A stretch of DNA of 64,000 nt from CAWIKY01 sp963836905 (GCA_963836905.1 CAWIKY010000006.1:682001-746000), one strand, 5' to 3'. Positions 27,679 to 36,723 are shown, counted from the first letter of the stretch. Made by a program: numbers and translations. Notes: generated by a model not told the origin, from the sequence alone.

Positions 27679-29274
27679 TCAGACTGTTTCGCGCGCTGCG
27701 ACAGGTTCAGGCGCGATGACGGCGTCCTCACCTTCTGTCAGCGGGTTGACAATCCGGGCCTTCGGGTCGGCCTCCACCTCGAACTCGAAGCCGTTATAGT
27801 TCGCCGGTGCGTTTTCGCGCCGCAGGATGACCACCGAATATTTCCCGGCCGGAAGCACAGCCCGGAATGACCCGTCGGCGCGCAGCTTCGCAAAATGATG
27901 GCATTCAGGGTAGGGATTGTCGGTTATCGGAAAGAAAGCGACCAGCATTTGCTGACCCTTGTTCTGGTCTTTCAGCGCATATCGCTTGAGCAATTGCATG
28001 TACCCCATCTGATGTTCGGGGATCGACCCGTCCACCTGATAGTGATCCTGCTTGAGCATGTCCCAGGGCACCAGTTGTCCGAGCGCAGAGATGTGGTCGA
28101 GCAACGACTTTTCCACATTGTCGGCGATTGTCCGCCCGCGACGCTTGGCGGACATCCGAAGCACCGGCATCAGGAAGTCTGTGATAATGGCAGGCGCGCG
28201 GTCCAGCACATCCTGCCAGCCGATTGTCTCCAGAGGCCCGTATTCGAAACAGCGCAGCGAATGGTCGACCGGATAGGCCACGACGGGCTGGAAATTGAAC
28301 GGAATTTCCAGCGTTGCCGCCAGTCTCAGAAGTTCCGGCAGAAGGCGGATGTTCTGCTTCATCACGGAAATATGCATCACCGTTGCGCCTTCGCGGCGCC
28401 GTCCGGTCATCTTCTGGAAGCGTTGAATGTTTTCGACGACCTGATCGAAGTCCGCATTCACGCGGATCGAGTCGAAGGTTGTCTTGTTGGGCGCATCGAA
28501 GGAAACCATCACCTGCGAGTCGGCAAACCGCGACATTGCATCAAGCGCTTCCTGCTCGACGTGAAATCCGCCTGTGGTGAAGGCGAGCTTCAGGTACGGA
28601 TTCACCATTTCGTTGCTGACGCGGAAAATCTTGCGCCAGAACGACAGCACCATCGGTTCGCCGCCGCCCGGCACCAGCTCTGACAGCGTCGGCAGCAACT
28701 CTTCGACTTCCTCCTGAAAGCCGATTCTCCGGATGGTTTCGCCACGCGTTGGCGTCTCGTAGCAATGGGTGCAGCGCAGATTGCAGCGATGCGTCGGCGT
28801 GATGTAGAGGACCAGCGGCTTGGACTCGATCACCGTCGCGCCGCGTGCCATTTCCTCGCGCTTGAGGTTCAGGTTTTCCTTGTAGACGCCCGGCAGCGAG
28901 TCCGGAACATCAACGTCCAGATCGTAGGACAATTGCAGGGGCTGGTTCTGCGCCACGGCAAGACACTTGCCGCACCCGGCGGCATCCAGATCGCCTGCGG
29001 CCATCCAGCCGCGCAGCTTCTGCATCTCCTCGCCGTTCCAGATCTCTGCAATCGTCTGCTTGTTCACATTGCCAAGCGGCGGATGCATGACCGGGTTGCC
29101 GTAATTGCCGCGATAGGCGCACGGCTGGACCACGCCATTGCCCTCGATCATCAGGGACTGCCACGGCGCCGAACAGCGCGGAACGATGCGCTCGCTCTTC
29201 GGCACGGCAATCGGCTTGAGCTCACCCTCGGGATCCCGGTCGACCGTTTTTGCGGCATCGATGAGTGTGTGCAT
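27679..29274 (-). CDS. Radical SAM protein with N-terminal SPASM-like domain
   Basis: A 531-residue radical SAM enzyme of unknown substrate. The cluster motif CxxxCxxC is C164-NLR-C168-TH-C171, followed by GGGEPMVLSF-like and strand/helix repeats of the core. Unusually, a SPASM-like iron-sulfur domain precedes the core: C34 in RCSAPWQSLMI, C52, LGNVNKQTIAEIWNGEEMQ and C101/C104 in GCGKC. After the core, about 90 C-terminal residues (from NPYPECHHFAKL) form a predicted beta-rich domain with a possible extra Cys-His pair. A strong Shine-Dalgarno GAAGGAG precedes the ATG by 8 bases. It is 158 bases downstream of metK; no short precursor peptide gene is evident nearby. Confidence 0.88.
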   Translation of the reverse strand: MHTLIDAAKTVDRDPEGELKPIAVPKSERIVPRCSAPWQSLMIEGNGVVQPCAYRGNYGNPVMHPPLGNVNKQTIAEIWNGEEMQKLRGWMAAGDLDAAGCGKCLAVAQNQPLQLSYDLDVDVPDSLPGVYKENLNLKREEMARGATVIESKPLVLYITPTHRCNLRCTHCYETPTRGETIRRIGFQEEVEELLPTLSELVPGGGEPMVLSFWRKIFRVSNEMVNPYLKLAFTTGGFHVEQEALDAMSRFADSQVMVSFDAPNKTTFDSIRVNADFDQVVENIQRFQKMTGRRREGATVMHISVMKQNIRLLPELLRLAATLEIPFNFQPVVAYPVDHSLRCFEYGPLETIGWQDVLDRAPAIITDFLMPVLRMSAKRRGRTIADNVEKSLLDHISALGQLVPWDMLKQDHYQVDGSIPEHQMGYMQLLKRYALKDQNKGQQMLVAFFPITDNPYPECHHFAKLRADGSFRAVLPAGKYSVVILRRENAPANYNGFEFEVEADPKARIVNPLTEGEDAVIAPEPVAARETV

Positions 29275-29432
29275 CCTGAACGCTCCTTCACATCGCGACC
29301 TGCAACGGCTCCGCGAGGTAAAAACACTTCCAACCGCTCAAATCAAGCGTTGCCACATGTTAAGCGATGCGCTGGAGCACCTCGCCGGAACCGGGATGGC
29401 AGAGCCTTAAGGCAAACGTTTTTCAGGCGCAA

Positions 29433-30644
29433 TCAACCCAGTGATCTGAGTTGATCCACCAGATCGGTCCGCTCCCATGAGAAGCCGCCATCTTCGTCCG
29501 GTGTGCGCCCGAAATGTCCGTAGGCTGCGGTGCGCTCGTAGATCGGGCGATTGAGGCCGAGCTTCGTGCGGATGCCTTTCGGAGACAGGTCCATCATCTG
29601 CATCAGGGCGTCCTCGATCCGGGCTTCATCCACCTCACCGGTTTCGAATGTATCCACGAAGATCGAGAGCGGTTTGGCGACGCCAATGGCATAGGACACC
29701 TGGATGACGCATTTGGTTGCCAGCCCGGCCGCCACGACGTTCTTGGCGAGATACCGGCAGGCATAGGCGGCCGACCGGTCGACCTTGGTCGGGTCCTTGC
29801 CGGAGAATGCGCCGCCGCCATGCGGAGCCGCGCCGCCATAGGTGTCGACGATGATCTTCCGGCCGGTCAGACCGGCATCGCCGTCAGGGCCGCCAATCAC
29901 GAACTTGCCCGTCGGATTGACGTAGAAATCCTCTTCGGGGGGGAACCAGCCCTCCGGCAGAATGTCCTTGATGACCGGACGGACTATCTCGCGCACATCG
30001 GCGGCGGAGAGCCGTTCTGCGTGCTGGGTAGAGACCACAACCGAGGTTGCGCCGACGGGGCGCCCGTTCTCGTATTTCAGGGTGACCTGGCTTTTTGCGT
30101 CCGGCTCCAGTCCAATGGACCGGTCGGCATGGCGCATATCCGCCAGCTTCCTCAGGATAAGGTGCGAATAATGGATCGGTGCCGGCATGAGTTCCGGCGT
30201 CTCATCCACGGCGAAGCCGAACATGATGCCCTGATCCCCTGCACCTTCGGCCTTGTCTTCGCCCTCATCCACGCCCTGTGCGATCTCGGCCGACTGGCCG
30301 TGAAGATGGTTGCGGAATTCAGCCGTCTTCCAGTGGAAACCGTCCTGCTCGTATCCGATCTCGCGCACAACGCGCCGCGCGGCCGCCTCGATCTCGTCCG
30401 GATCGATAGACGGGTTGGCACGCACCTCACCGGCAAGCACGATCAGATTGGTGGTCGTAAGGGTCTCGCAGGCCACGCGGGCCTGCGGGTCGGCCGCCAG
30501 ATGAAGGTCGACGACAGCGTCCGAAATACGGTCGCAAATCTTGTCGGGATGGCCTTCGGAGACGCTTTCACTGGTGAATGTATAGCTGGAGCGGGTCAGA
30601 ATACGTTCCTTCCTGGCAGGTGGCTGGACGCTTTGAGCAAGCAT
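29433..30644 (-). CDS. metK: MetK, S-adenosylmethionine synthetase
   Basis: Makes S-adenosylmethionine from methionine and ATP. Visible are FTSESVSEGHPDKICDRISDAV at the N-terminus, the GAGDQGIMFGFA loop, the central DAGLTGRKIIVDTYGG and the P-loop-like GGGAFSGKDPTKVDRSAAY. The ATG at 30644 gives 403 residues, 15 longer at the N-terminus than most relatives, which start just before TRSSYTF. A strong Shine-Dalgarno AGGAAGGA sits 7 bases before a CTG codon at 30599 that would give the usual N-terminus, so the real start may be non-AUG or a miscalled base. Likely co-transcribed with the CBS-nucleotidyltransferase 36 bases upstream. Confidence 0.95.
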   Translation of the reverse strand: MLAQSVQPPARKERILTRSSYTFTSESVSEGHPDKICDRISDAVVDLHLAADPQARVACETLTTTNLIVLAGEVRANPSIDPDEIEAAARRVVREIGYEQDGFHWKTAEFRNHLHGQSAEIAQGVDEGEDKAEGAGDQGIMFGFAVDETPELMPAPIHYSHLILRKLADMRHADRSIGLEPDAKSQVTLKYENGRPVGATSVVVSTQHAERLSAADVREIVRPVIKDILPEGWFPPEEDFYVNPTGKFVIGGPDGDAGLTGRKIIVDTYGGAAPHGGGAFSGKDPTKVDRSAAYACRYLAKNVVAAGLATKCVIQVSYAIGVAKPLSIFVDTFETGEVDEARIEDALMQMMDLSPKGIRTKLGLNRPIYERTAAYGHFGRTPDEDGGFSWERTDLVDQLRSLG

Positions 30645-30680
30645 TTTCGACGGGTGGAATGGGACAGTTGGCGTGATAAT

Positions 30681-31753
30681 TCAAGTCTGTGATTTAGGGC
30701 TCGCATCGCGCGCGTCGAACATGCGCTGCGCCCGGTCGAAATCCTCGAGGCTGCCGATATCGAACCAGAGATTGCGAACGCGGTGCACGGCGCAGGTTTT
30801 TCCGTCGTCGATCAGGGTGTCGAACAGCGACGGCATGTTGAAGAAGGTATCACGCGGAATGTGCTGCAGGGTCTCGGGGTCGAGGCAGTATATCCCGGCA
30901 TTGATGGTATGGACCAGCGTGGGTTTCTCGCGGGTGCCCTTGTAGACATCCCCGTCGGCCTCGACGATGCCGAAGGGTATGCTTGTATGGTGGTCGCGAA
31001 CGCACATTGTCGCCACCGCGCCACTTGTGCGGTGCGCATCGAGCAGAACGCGGCAATCCACATCCGTCAGCAGATCGGCGTTCAGCACCAGCAAGGGTGC
31101 GTCCGGCACCGTCTGCAGCATGGCCAGCGCGCCGCCCGTTCCGAGTTGCTTGTCTTCGCGGACATAGGAAATCTCCACGCCAAGATGCGCGCCGGAGCCG
31201 AAATACGCTTCGATCAGATGACCAAGATAGTTGATCGAGATCTGGAAGCGCCGGAAGCCCTGTTCGCGCAAGCGCTCTATGGTGCGTTCAAGCAGGGGTT
31301 TGCCGCCAAGTTGCAGCATGGCCTTGGGGCAGGTTTCGGTCAGCGGACGAAGCCTCGTGCCGAAGCCCCCTGCCATCAGGATGACTTCCGTCGTTGCAAG
31401 ACGGCGCACCTCCGCCTCATCTGAGCGGGCACGCAGACCGATGAGATGTCCTTTCGAAATCGATGACGGGCAGGGCGCTCATGCCTTCGCGCCGCATCAC
31501 ATCGCGGGCACGCGCTGAGGCTGTGCCTTCGCGCAAGCGTTGCAGGGTCGGCATTCATGGCACGCGTCACGGGCGCATCGAGTGGAATATCGGCGAGAAT
31601 GGCGCGGCGCACATCGCCGTCGCTGCAGGTTCCAAGCAGCTTTCCGTCCGCATCGACGACCATGACGACGCGAAAATCGGACTCCTCCAGGCGCTCAAGG
31701 GTGCGACGCAGGCTGGTATCCGGAGAGATTCTCGAACCGGCAAAATCGTTCAT
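30681..31753 (-). CDS. CBS-domain sugar nucleotidyltransferase, PtmE/HddC-like (two frameshifts as given)
   Basis: A nucleotidyltransferase-family protein with an N-terminal tandem CBS pair, the layout of enzymes that make NDP-sugars such as GDP-activated legionaminate precursors. From ATG 31753 the first CBS (VVMVVDADGKLLGTCSDGDVRRAIL) is intact. Removing one T at 31535 and one at 31452-31454 (plus-strand A/T runs) joins it through ARDVMRREGMSALPVID and GHLIGLRARSDEAEVRRL to the catalytic domain with VILMAGGFGTRLRPLTETCPKAML and NADLLTDVD. The intact product would be about 357 residues. Exact sugar is unknown; it lies divergent from kdsA in an envelope-sugar region. Confidence 0.85.
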
Positions 31754-31891
31754 AATGTCCCCGGTCTGTGCTTGGGACCCCGTCCCGCACCCTCATTGCA
31801 GCAAACAACCCGGTCGCCAATGACGAACCGGTTTGCATGTTCTATATAGCGCGTACCTTACAAACCGATTTCCAGCAGGATCGCAATTGTC

Positions 31892-32770
31892 ATGCCCGAT
31901 GGCTCCCCCGGACTGAAGCCGAACCCGACCGTTACAGCGCGCGCCCCCGGCGGACGCGAAGCAGTGTTCTCCAATACCGGACAGGCCGCTTACATGCTCG
32001 GGCCCTGCGCCATGGAAAACCGGGATCATGCGATCGAGATGGCCACGCAATTGCGCGATCTGGCCGATACGCTGGGCATTGGTGTCGTTTACAAGACCTC
32101 CTTCGACAAGGCGAACCGGACCAGTTCCTCAAGCTATCGCGGGGTCGGGCTTGACGCGGCGCTGGATGTTTTCGCCGAGGTTCGCGAAAGCGTCGGTCTG
32201 CCCGTTGTTACGGATGTGCACCTGCCTGAACACTGCGCGCAGGTGGCCGGTGTCGTTGATATCCTGCAAATCCCGGCCTTTCTCTGCCGTCAGACCGACA
32301 TGCTTCAGGCGGCTGCCGAGACCGGCAAGATCGTCAATGTGAAGAAGGGCCAGTTTCTGGCGCCCTGGGACATGAAGAACGTTGTGGAAAAGCTCCTGTC
32401 CTTCGGCGCGAAGGATATTCTGGTCACCGAACGCGGTGTCAGCTTCGGCTATAATACGCTGGTGTCAGACATGCGCAGCCTGCCGGAAATGCGGGCCACC
32501 GGGTGTCCGGTCATCTTCGATGCGACCCACTCGGTCCAGCAGCCGGGCGGGCAGGGCACGACGTCCGGCGGAAACCGCGAATACGCACCGGTTCTGGCGC
32601 GGGCGGCCGCCTCTGTCGGCGTCGGCGGGTTCTTCATGGAAACCCATCAGGACCCGGACAACGCCCCGTCCGACGGCCCGAACATGATCCCGCTCGACCG
32701 GCTGGAAGCGGTGATCCGTTCGGTCAAGGCGTTCGATGCGCTCTACAAGTCGATGGATTTGCCGCTCTAG
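31892..32770 (+). CDS. kdsA: KdsA, 3-deoxy-D-manno-octulosonate 8-phosphate synthase
   Basis: Condenses phosphoenolpyruvate and arabinose 5-phosphate to Kdo-8-phosphate, a precursor of the LPS inner core. The 292-residue TIM-barrel enzyme shows KTSFDKANRTSSSSYRG, VTDVHLPEHC, IPAFLCRQTDML, NVKKGQFLAPWDM and VIFDATHSVQQPGG. The first beta strand reads LGPCAMEN; a Cys at this place marks the metal-dependent class, whereas E. coli has Asn. It is divergent from the CBS-nucleotidyltransferase across 138 bases. Assignment over the related DAHP and neuraminate synthases rests on these motifs and is strong. Confidence 0.93.
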   Translation: MPDGSPGLKPNPTVTARAPGGREAVFSNTGQAAYMLGPCAMENRDHAIEMATQLRDLADTLGIGVVYKTSFDKANRTSSSSYRGVGLDAALDVFAEVRESVGLPVVTDVHLPEHCAQVAGVVDILQIPAFLCRQTDMLQAAAETGKIVNVKKGQFLAPWDMKNVVEKLLSFGAKDILVTERGVSFGYNTLVSDMRSLPEMRATGCPVIFDATHSVQQPGGQGTTSGGNREYAPVLARAAASVGVGGFFMETHQDPDNAPSDGPNMIPLDRLEAVIRSVKAFDALYKSMDLPL

Positions 32771-32831
32771 GTGGGGTGTCATCGCGGGGTCGAAATCGGA
32801 CGCCCCCTTCGATCCTCCGCTGCGTCCAGAC

Positions 32832-32872
32832 TGCTCAGTCTTCCCCCACATGCGGGGGAAGAAAACTGAGCA
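32832..32872. repeat. 16-bp palindromic intergenic hairpin downstream of kdsA
   Basis: TGCTCAGT-CTTCCCCC, loop ACATGC, then GGGGGAAG-AAA-ACTGAGCA: two 8-bp perfect arms with a 3-base bulge. It lies in the 249-base gap after kdsA, followed by GGGGGGAGGTGGCAG. The sequence resembles short dispersed C-rich palindromes common between genes in GC-rich alphaproteobacteria. It could also end transcription of kdsA and the convergent dehydratase gene. Confidence 0.6.
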
Positions 32873-33019
32873 CCATCTTTCCCTTCCGTTTAGGGGGGAG
32901 GTGGCAGCGAAGACTCACGTAGGCTGCTTTCCCGGTTTTGCGTCCGGCAAAGACCGCGATCCAGCAAGCGCTCCACCTCTGGCTTCAATCGACGTCGTGA
33001 CCTTGAACCAACGCTATCA

Positions 33020-34251
33020 TCAGGCCCGTTGATCGAGGCTCACATCCGACGGAATGTAACGCGCCGAGAACTTCGGTTCGACCGACGAGATCAGGTCGCG
33101 CAGGGCGTCCTTCTCTATCAGACCGGACTCGCCCCGCCCGGTCACCAGTGCATCTATACGCGACACAAACGCCTCGATATCGGTACCCGGCGCGCCGGAC
33201 GCATAGGCAATCGCCTTCAGACATTTCAGACCCATCTCACCGGCTTTCTCGCCATCGCCGATAAACTCTTCGAACGATTTCTCGCCCGCCGTATCGGCGG
33301 GGGTCAGAAGAAGCGGCCAGCGACCTCACGCCTGCCGTTCGCAGCCGCTTTTATAGCGTCGGTTTCGGATGTGTAGATGTCCGCCGCAAGGCCGTGATGG
33401 GCGAGAAACTGTGTCGCCACACGGCGGAGCGGAACCTGATGCAGGCTGGGGTCGAGATCGGGGATCGCAATATGCTCGCCCGGCGCAAAAAGCGCAGACA
33501 GCATGCAGATCTGGCCGGATTCTTCCAGCGAGACGAAATACCGCTCAATGCCTTCCGGCACCGCCAGAGGTTCATTGCGGGCAAGCCGGTTCTCAAAGCT
33601 CTGCAGAAGCGAACCGTTGGAAAAGGCGACATTGGCAAACCGTGCCGAGGTGACCCGGCCCTTCAGGCTGCCGCGAAGCCCCTGCGCGAAAAGTACATGC
33701 TCCATGATCCGCTTGGTTGCGCCCATGAACGAGGCCGGGTTTGCGGCCTTGTCTGTCGAGACACTGAAATAGTCGGCTTGCGGAGAGGTCTGACCGATCC
33801 AGCCCAGAAACCGCGCCTGCTTGACGATATTGGTATCGAGCATCTGCATGATCGAGAACGCGTCTTTCTCGGATCGAACATGCTTGATGGCGGCGAAGTT
33901 CAGAACGAGGTCGTAGGGGCGTTCGCTGTCCAGAAGGTAGCGCATTGCGGGCGTGCCGAAATCGAGAGGAAGGGTCCGAAAATCGGAAATGCTGATCGCA
34001 ACGGGCCGCGACCGTAGCTGACGGACGAGCTCTGCCAACGCGTTTTCGTTCTGGTCGACGACATGCAATGCGGCCAGCGGAATATCGGCGAGCAAACCGA
34101 CCGTGCTTGCGCCTATCGACCCTGCCGCGCCGATCGCCAGAACGCGTGCGCCTTTCAGACGGGCGTGCATGTCACCGGCGCTGGCGGCCATGTCCGCATC
34201 GAAAAGGGAGGCGGACCTGCCGGTCGCGATTTCGCTCGGTGTGGCGTTCAT
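33020..34251 (-). CDS. UDP-sugar 4,6-dehydratase-like polysaccharide biosynthesis protein (frameshifted as given)
   Basis: Extended short-chain dehydrogenase like the catalytic domain of FlaA1/PglF, which converts UDP-GlcNAc to a 4-keto-6-deoxy sugar. From ATG 34251 (Shine-Dalgarno GAGAGG) it has the NAD-binding IGAAGSIGAST, LNFAAIKHVRSEKD, and VSTDKAANPASFMGATKR, in which Met replaces the usual catalytic Tyr of YxxxK, as in this dehydratase family. The frame breaks near 33325; adding one C gives RWPLLLTPADTAGEKSFEEF and a C-terminus to 33020. It lacks the membrane helices of PglF/WbpM, so it is soluble. Probable role: surface or flagellar glycan precursor. Confidence 0.82.
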
Positions 34252-34415
34252 CTGGCCTCTCAAGGATTGAGCCGGAACCGGAATCGCCCGGTGCAGTTCA
34301 GACGGCGGTCTATCGCGTAACCTGGCTCAGGCCAATAAGCGACGGTGCGCGAACATTGTCAGCCTGCCCTTCTGTCTGCAAGGCTGCCTCTTCATGCCGA
34401 AGAAAGAGCCTTTTA

Positions 34416-35333
34416 ATGTCCGAGACCGAAGACCTGCCGAACAGGATCGCACACATTCTGCGTGAAAACGGGCCGCTGCTTGGCAAGGAACTGGCCGAAC
34501 ACTGTCCCGGCATTTCCAATCTTGCGCTCTGGCAGGCCAGTCACACGACCGAGGACATTCAGGCCTCGTATTTTGCCCGCTATTATCTGCGCTATGATGT
34601 GTCGCGTGAGAAACTGATCCGCCTCAGCCCGTCAATCCTGCGCGATTTTCTCTCGTTCACGTTGCTCTCTCTGGCGGGCCAGCGCGAACATGTTCTGACG
34701 CGCCATGTCCTGTTGTCGAACACGCACCGGGAGATCAGCCTGCGCAAGACGGCCATCGCCCGCCGCGTGCTTCGAGACGTGTTTGCGAACCTTTCCGAGG
34801 CGCAGCAACACAAGGTCTGTGCCTTCATCGCTGGCGATCTGGCCTATTTTCTTGGCCATGAGGAACCCCGCGAATCGGCAGCGCTTGGCGAGATGGTGAA
34901 CGGTTCGGACATCGACATCATCATCGTGCATGACGGGCTGGACGAGGCCGTGGTCGCAGAGATCGACCGGCGCATGCTGGCGGCAAAGCATTTCTATCTG
35001 CGCCGTCCCGACCTTCGTCAGGAGATCGACTTCATCTGCAAAAGCAAGGAAAAGACGCTCGGCCAGTTCGCCTATGGCAATGTCTCCGAAAAGATCGCGA
35101 GCAAGATCGTTTTCGAATCGCTGTTCATCGCGGGTTCGATCGAGCTCTATTCGGAATTGCGTGACGGGCTGGTCTCTTCCGGTGTGGAAGAGCTGATCCA
35201 GTCAGACTTTACACTGGCGCTGGCTGAACGACATCGCGCCGCGCGGGAGCTTCTGACCCTGCCGCCGGGCAAGCTGGACGCGAATACGCAGAATCTCTTC
35301 TTTTTCTCCCAGGAACGTGTCGAGTTCGATTGA
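34416..35333 (+). CDS. Orphan polymerase-beta-fold nucleotidyltransferase-like protein
   Basis: A 305-residue protein I do not recognise by name. It contains the minimal nucleotidyltransferase signature: GSDIDIII at residues 163-170 with D165 and D167, and a third carboxylate D205 in QEIDFICK. The N-terminal ~45 residues (IAHILRENGPLLGKELAEH) look like a winged helix-turn-helix, and the C-terminal part (EKIASKIVFESLFIAGSIELY) resembles the helical domain following such folds. The longer in-frame reading from 34068 overlaps the divergent dehydratase and is rejected. It sits between two UDP-sugar enzyme genes, its stop 4 bases from the convergent epimerase gene. Target could be sugar, protein or RNA. 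Confidence 0.75.
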   Translation: MSETEDLPNRIAHILRENGPLLGKELAEHCPGISNLALWQASHTTEDIQASYFARYYLRYDVSREKLIRLSPSILRDFLSFTLLSLAGQREHVLTRHVLLSNTHREISLRKTAIARRVLRDVFANLSEAQQHKVCAFIAGDLAYFLGHEEPRESAALGEMVNGSDIDIIIVHDGLDEAVVAEIDRRMLAAKHFYLRRPDLRQEIDFICKSKEKTLGQFAYGNVSEKIASKIVFESLFIAGSIELYSELRDGLVSSGVEELIQSDFTLALAERHRAARELLTLPPGKLDANTQNLFFFSQERVEFD

Positions 35334-35337
35334 ACCC

Positions 35338-36340
35338 TCAGACCCGGTAATACTCCCGGTACCAGGCGACGAAACTGCTCAAGCCCTGCGTCGACGGGCG
35401 TATCGGGCACATAGCCGGTCAGCGCCTGCAATAGCGAGATATCGGAAAAATTGTTCTCCACATCGCCCGGCTGCATGGTGCGAAGGTTCAATGCCGCACG
35501 CTTGCCGATAGCGGTTTCGAGCATCCTGATGAAGTCCATCAGACCCGTATTCACCGGATTGCCGATATTCACGATCCGGTGCGGCGCGACAGGGCTGAGC
35601 GAATCGGTGTCGCCGACTGGCTCGTTTCTGACCGGAGGCAGATCCATCAACCGTCGGATGCTTTCCACCAGATCGTCGATATAGGTGAAGTTCCGCTTCA
35701 TCTGTCCACGGTTGTAGACCTCGATTGCGAGGCCTGAAAAAATCCGCTCAGTGAAGCGGAAATACGCCATGTCGGGTCGTCCCCACGGTCCGTAGGCGGT
35801 CAGGAAGCGAACCAGCGTGACCGGCAGGTCATAGAGATGACTGTAGCTGTGCGCCATCAGTTCGACGCTGCCCTTGGTGGCCGCATAGATGGTCAGGGGC
35901 AGGGCAGTCCTGTCGGTTTCGCTGAACGGATAATCGGTGTTTGCGCCATAGACAGAGCTGGTGCTCGCCATGACCAGATGCGCCGTTTTGTTATGGCGGG
36001 CATTTTCCAGCACGTTGAACGAGCCGACGGTGTTGGACATCAGATAGCTGCGCGGATCCTGCAGCGAGAAGCGCACGCCTGCCTGCCCGGCAAGGTGGAC
36101 GCAGACATCCGGCGCAAAACGCGTGTAGACCGCTTCGAAAGCCGCTTCGTCTTCCAGCCGGACCTCGTTATGCTCAAAGCGGTCATGGCGCTGAAGCTGC
36201 GTCGTGCGGTCACGTTTGTAGGCGATATCGTAATACGGCGTCAGCGCATCGACACCGCACACCTCTGCGCCCTCGCCCAGCAGTCGCAGTGCCAGGTGGT
36301 ATCCCACGAACCCCGATGATCCTGTGACCAGAACTTTCAA
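35338..36340 (-). CDS. NAD-dependent epimerase, UDP-glucuronate 4-epimerase-like (frameshifted as given)
   Basis: Extended SDR of the UDP-glucuronate 4-epimerase (LspL/CapI) type, which makes UDP-galacturonate for surface polysaccharide or LPS. Visible are VTGSSGFVGYHLA, GVDALTPYYD, HLAGQAGVRFSLQDP, the STSSVYG strand, the catalytic IYAATK (YxxxK) and the RFLTAYGPWGRPDMA stretch typical of this clade. Near 35378 a TTT run is one base too long; removing one T gives EQFVAWYREYYRV and a stop at 35338. Length then is about 333 residues, as expected. It is divergent from secE. Confidence 0.87.
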
Positions 36341-36497
36341 GGCCGATGTACCTCCCAGACAAGTGTTCCGCCTACTTCATACCCCGCTTGGCGGCAAGCC
36401 GGTGGAACGGTCTGCACACTCTGCCTATATCAGGCATGGACGCTCGGCGTCGAATGGTCTAGACACCGCGGCTTCGCGACAGGAATGGCTTTTAGAC

Positions 36498-36710
36498 ATG
36501 GCGGAAAAGAAGTCCCGCACGGGTCCCCTCAAGTTTTTGCGTCAGGTGCGCACAGAGGCCAACAAGGTCACGTGGACGACACGTCAGGAAACCATCGCGT
36601 CGACGATCATGGTCATGATCATGGTTGTCATCGTGGCGGCTTTCCTGTTTGCCGTCGACACCGTATGGTCTTTTCTCATCCCGCTGGTAACCGGCGCGCG
36701 GTCGATTTAG
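36498..36710 (+). CDS. secE: SecE, preprotein translocase subunit
   Basis: A 70-residue single-helix subunit that clamps SecY. The start at 36498 gives the normal short alphaproteobacterial SecE: an amphipathic LKFLRQVRTEANKVTWTTRQE segment (the conserved KVTWPT-like motif) and one membrane helix. The longer in-frame reading from 36324 is rejected. It is 13 bases before nusG. No tRNA-Trp gene precedes it, though that is common in this class. Confidence 0.95.
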   Translation: MAEKKSRTGPLKFLRQVRTEANKVTWTTRQETIASTIMVMIMVVIVAAFLFAVDTVWSFLIPLVTGARSI

Positions 36711-36723
36711 GAGAACGCCTGGC

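Noticed and set aside
30645..30680. SAM-responsive riboswitch before metK
   Set aside because: The gap is only 36 bases and contains no fitting structure; the next gene upstream is close.
34068..34415. N-terminal extension of the nucleotidyltransferase-fold gene
   Set aside because: Runs over the divergent dehydratase start and has low-complexity Arg/Ser content; ATG 34416 is a better start.
35147..35337. C-terminal tail of the epimerase gene beyond 35338
   Set aside because: After correcting one base in the TTT run near 35378, the protein ends EQFVAWYREYYRV at 35338; the tail is antisense to the neighbour gene.
36341..36497. tRNA-Trp gene expected before secE
   Set aside because: I looked for a cloverleaf and acceptor/T-loop signature and saw none in this gap.
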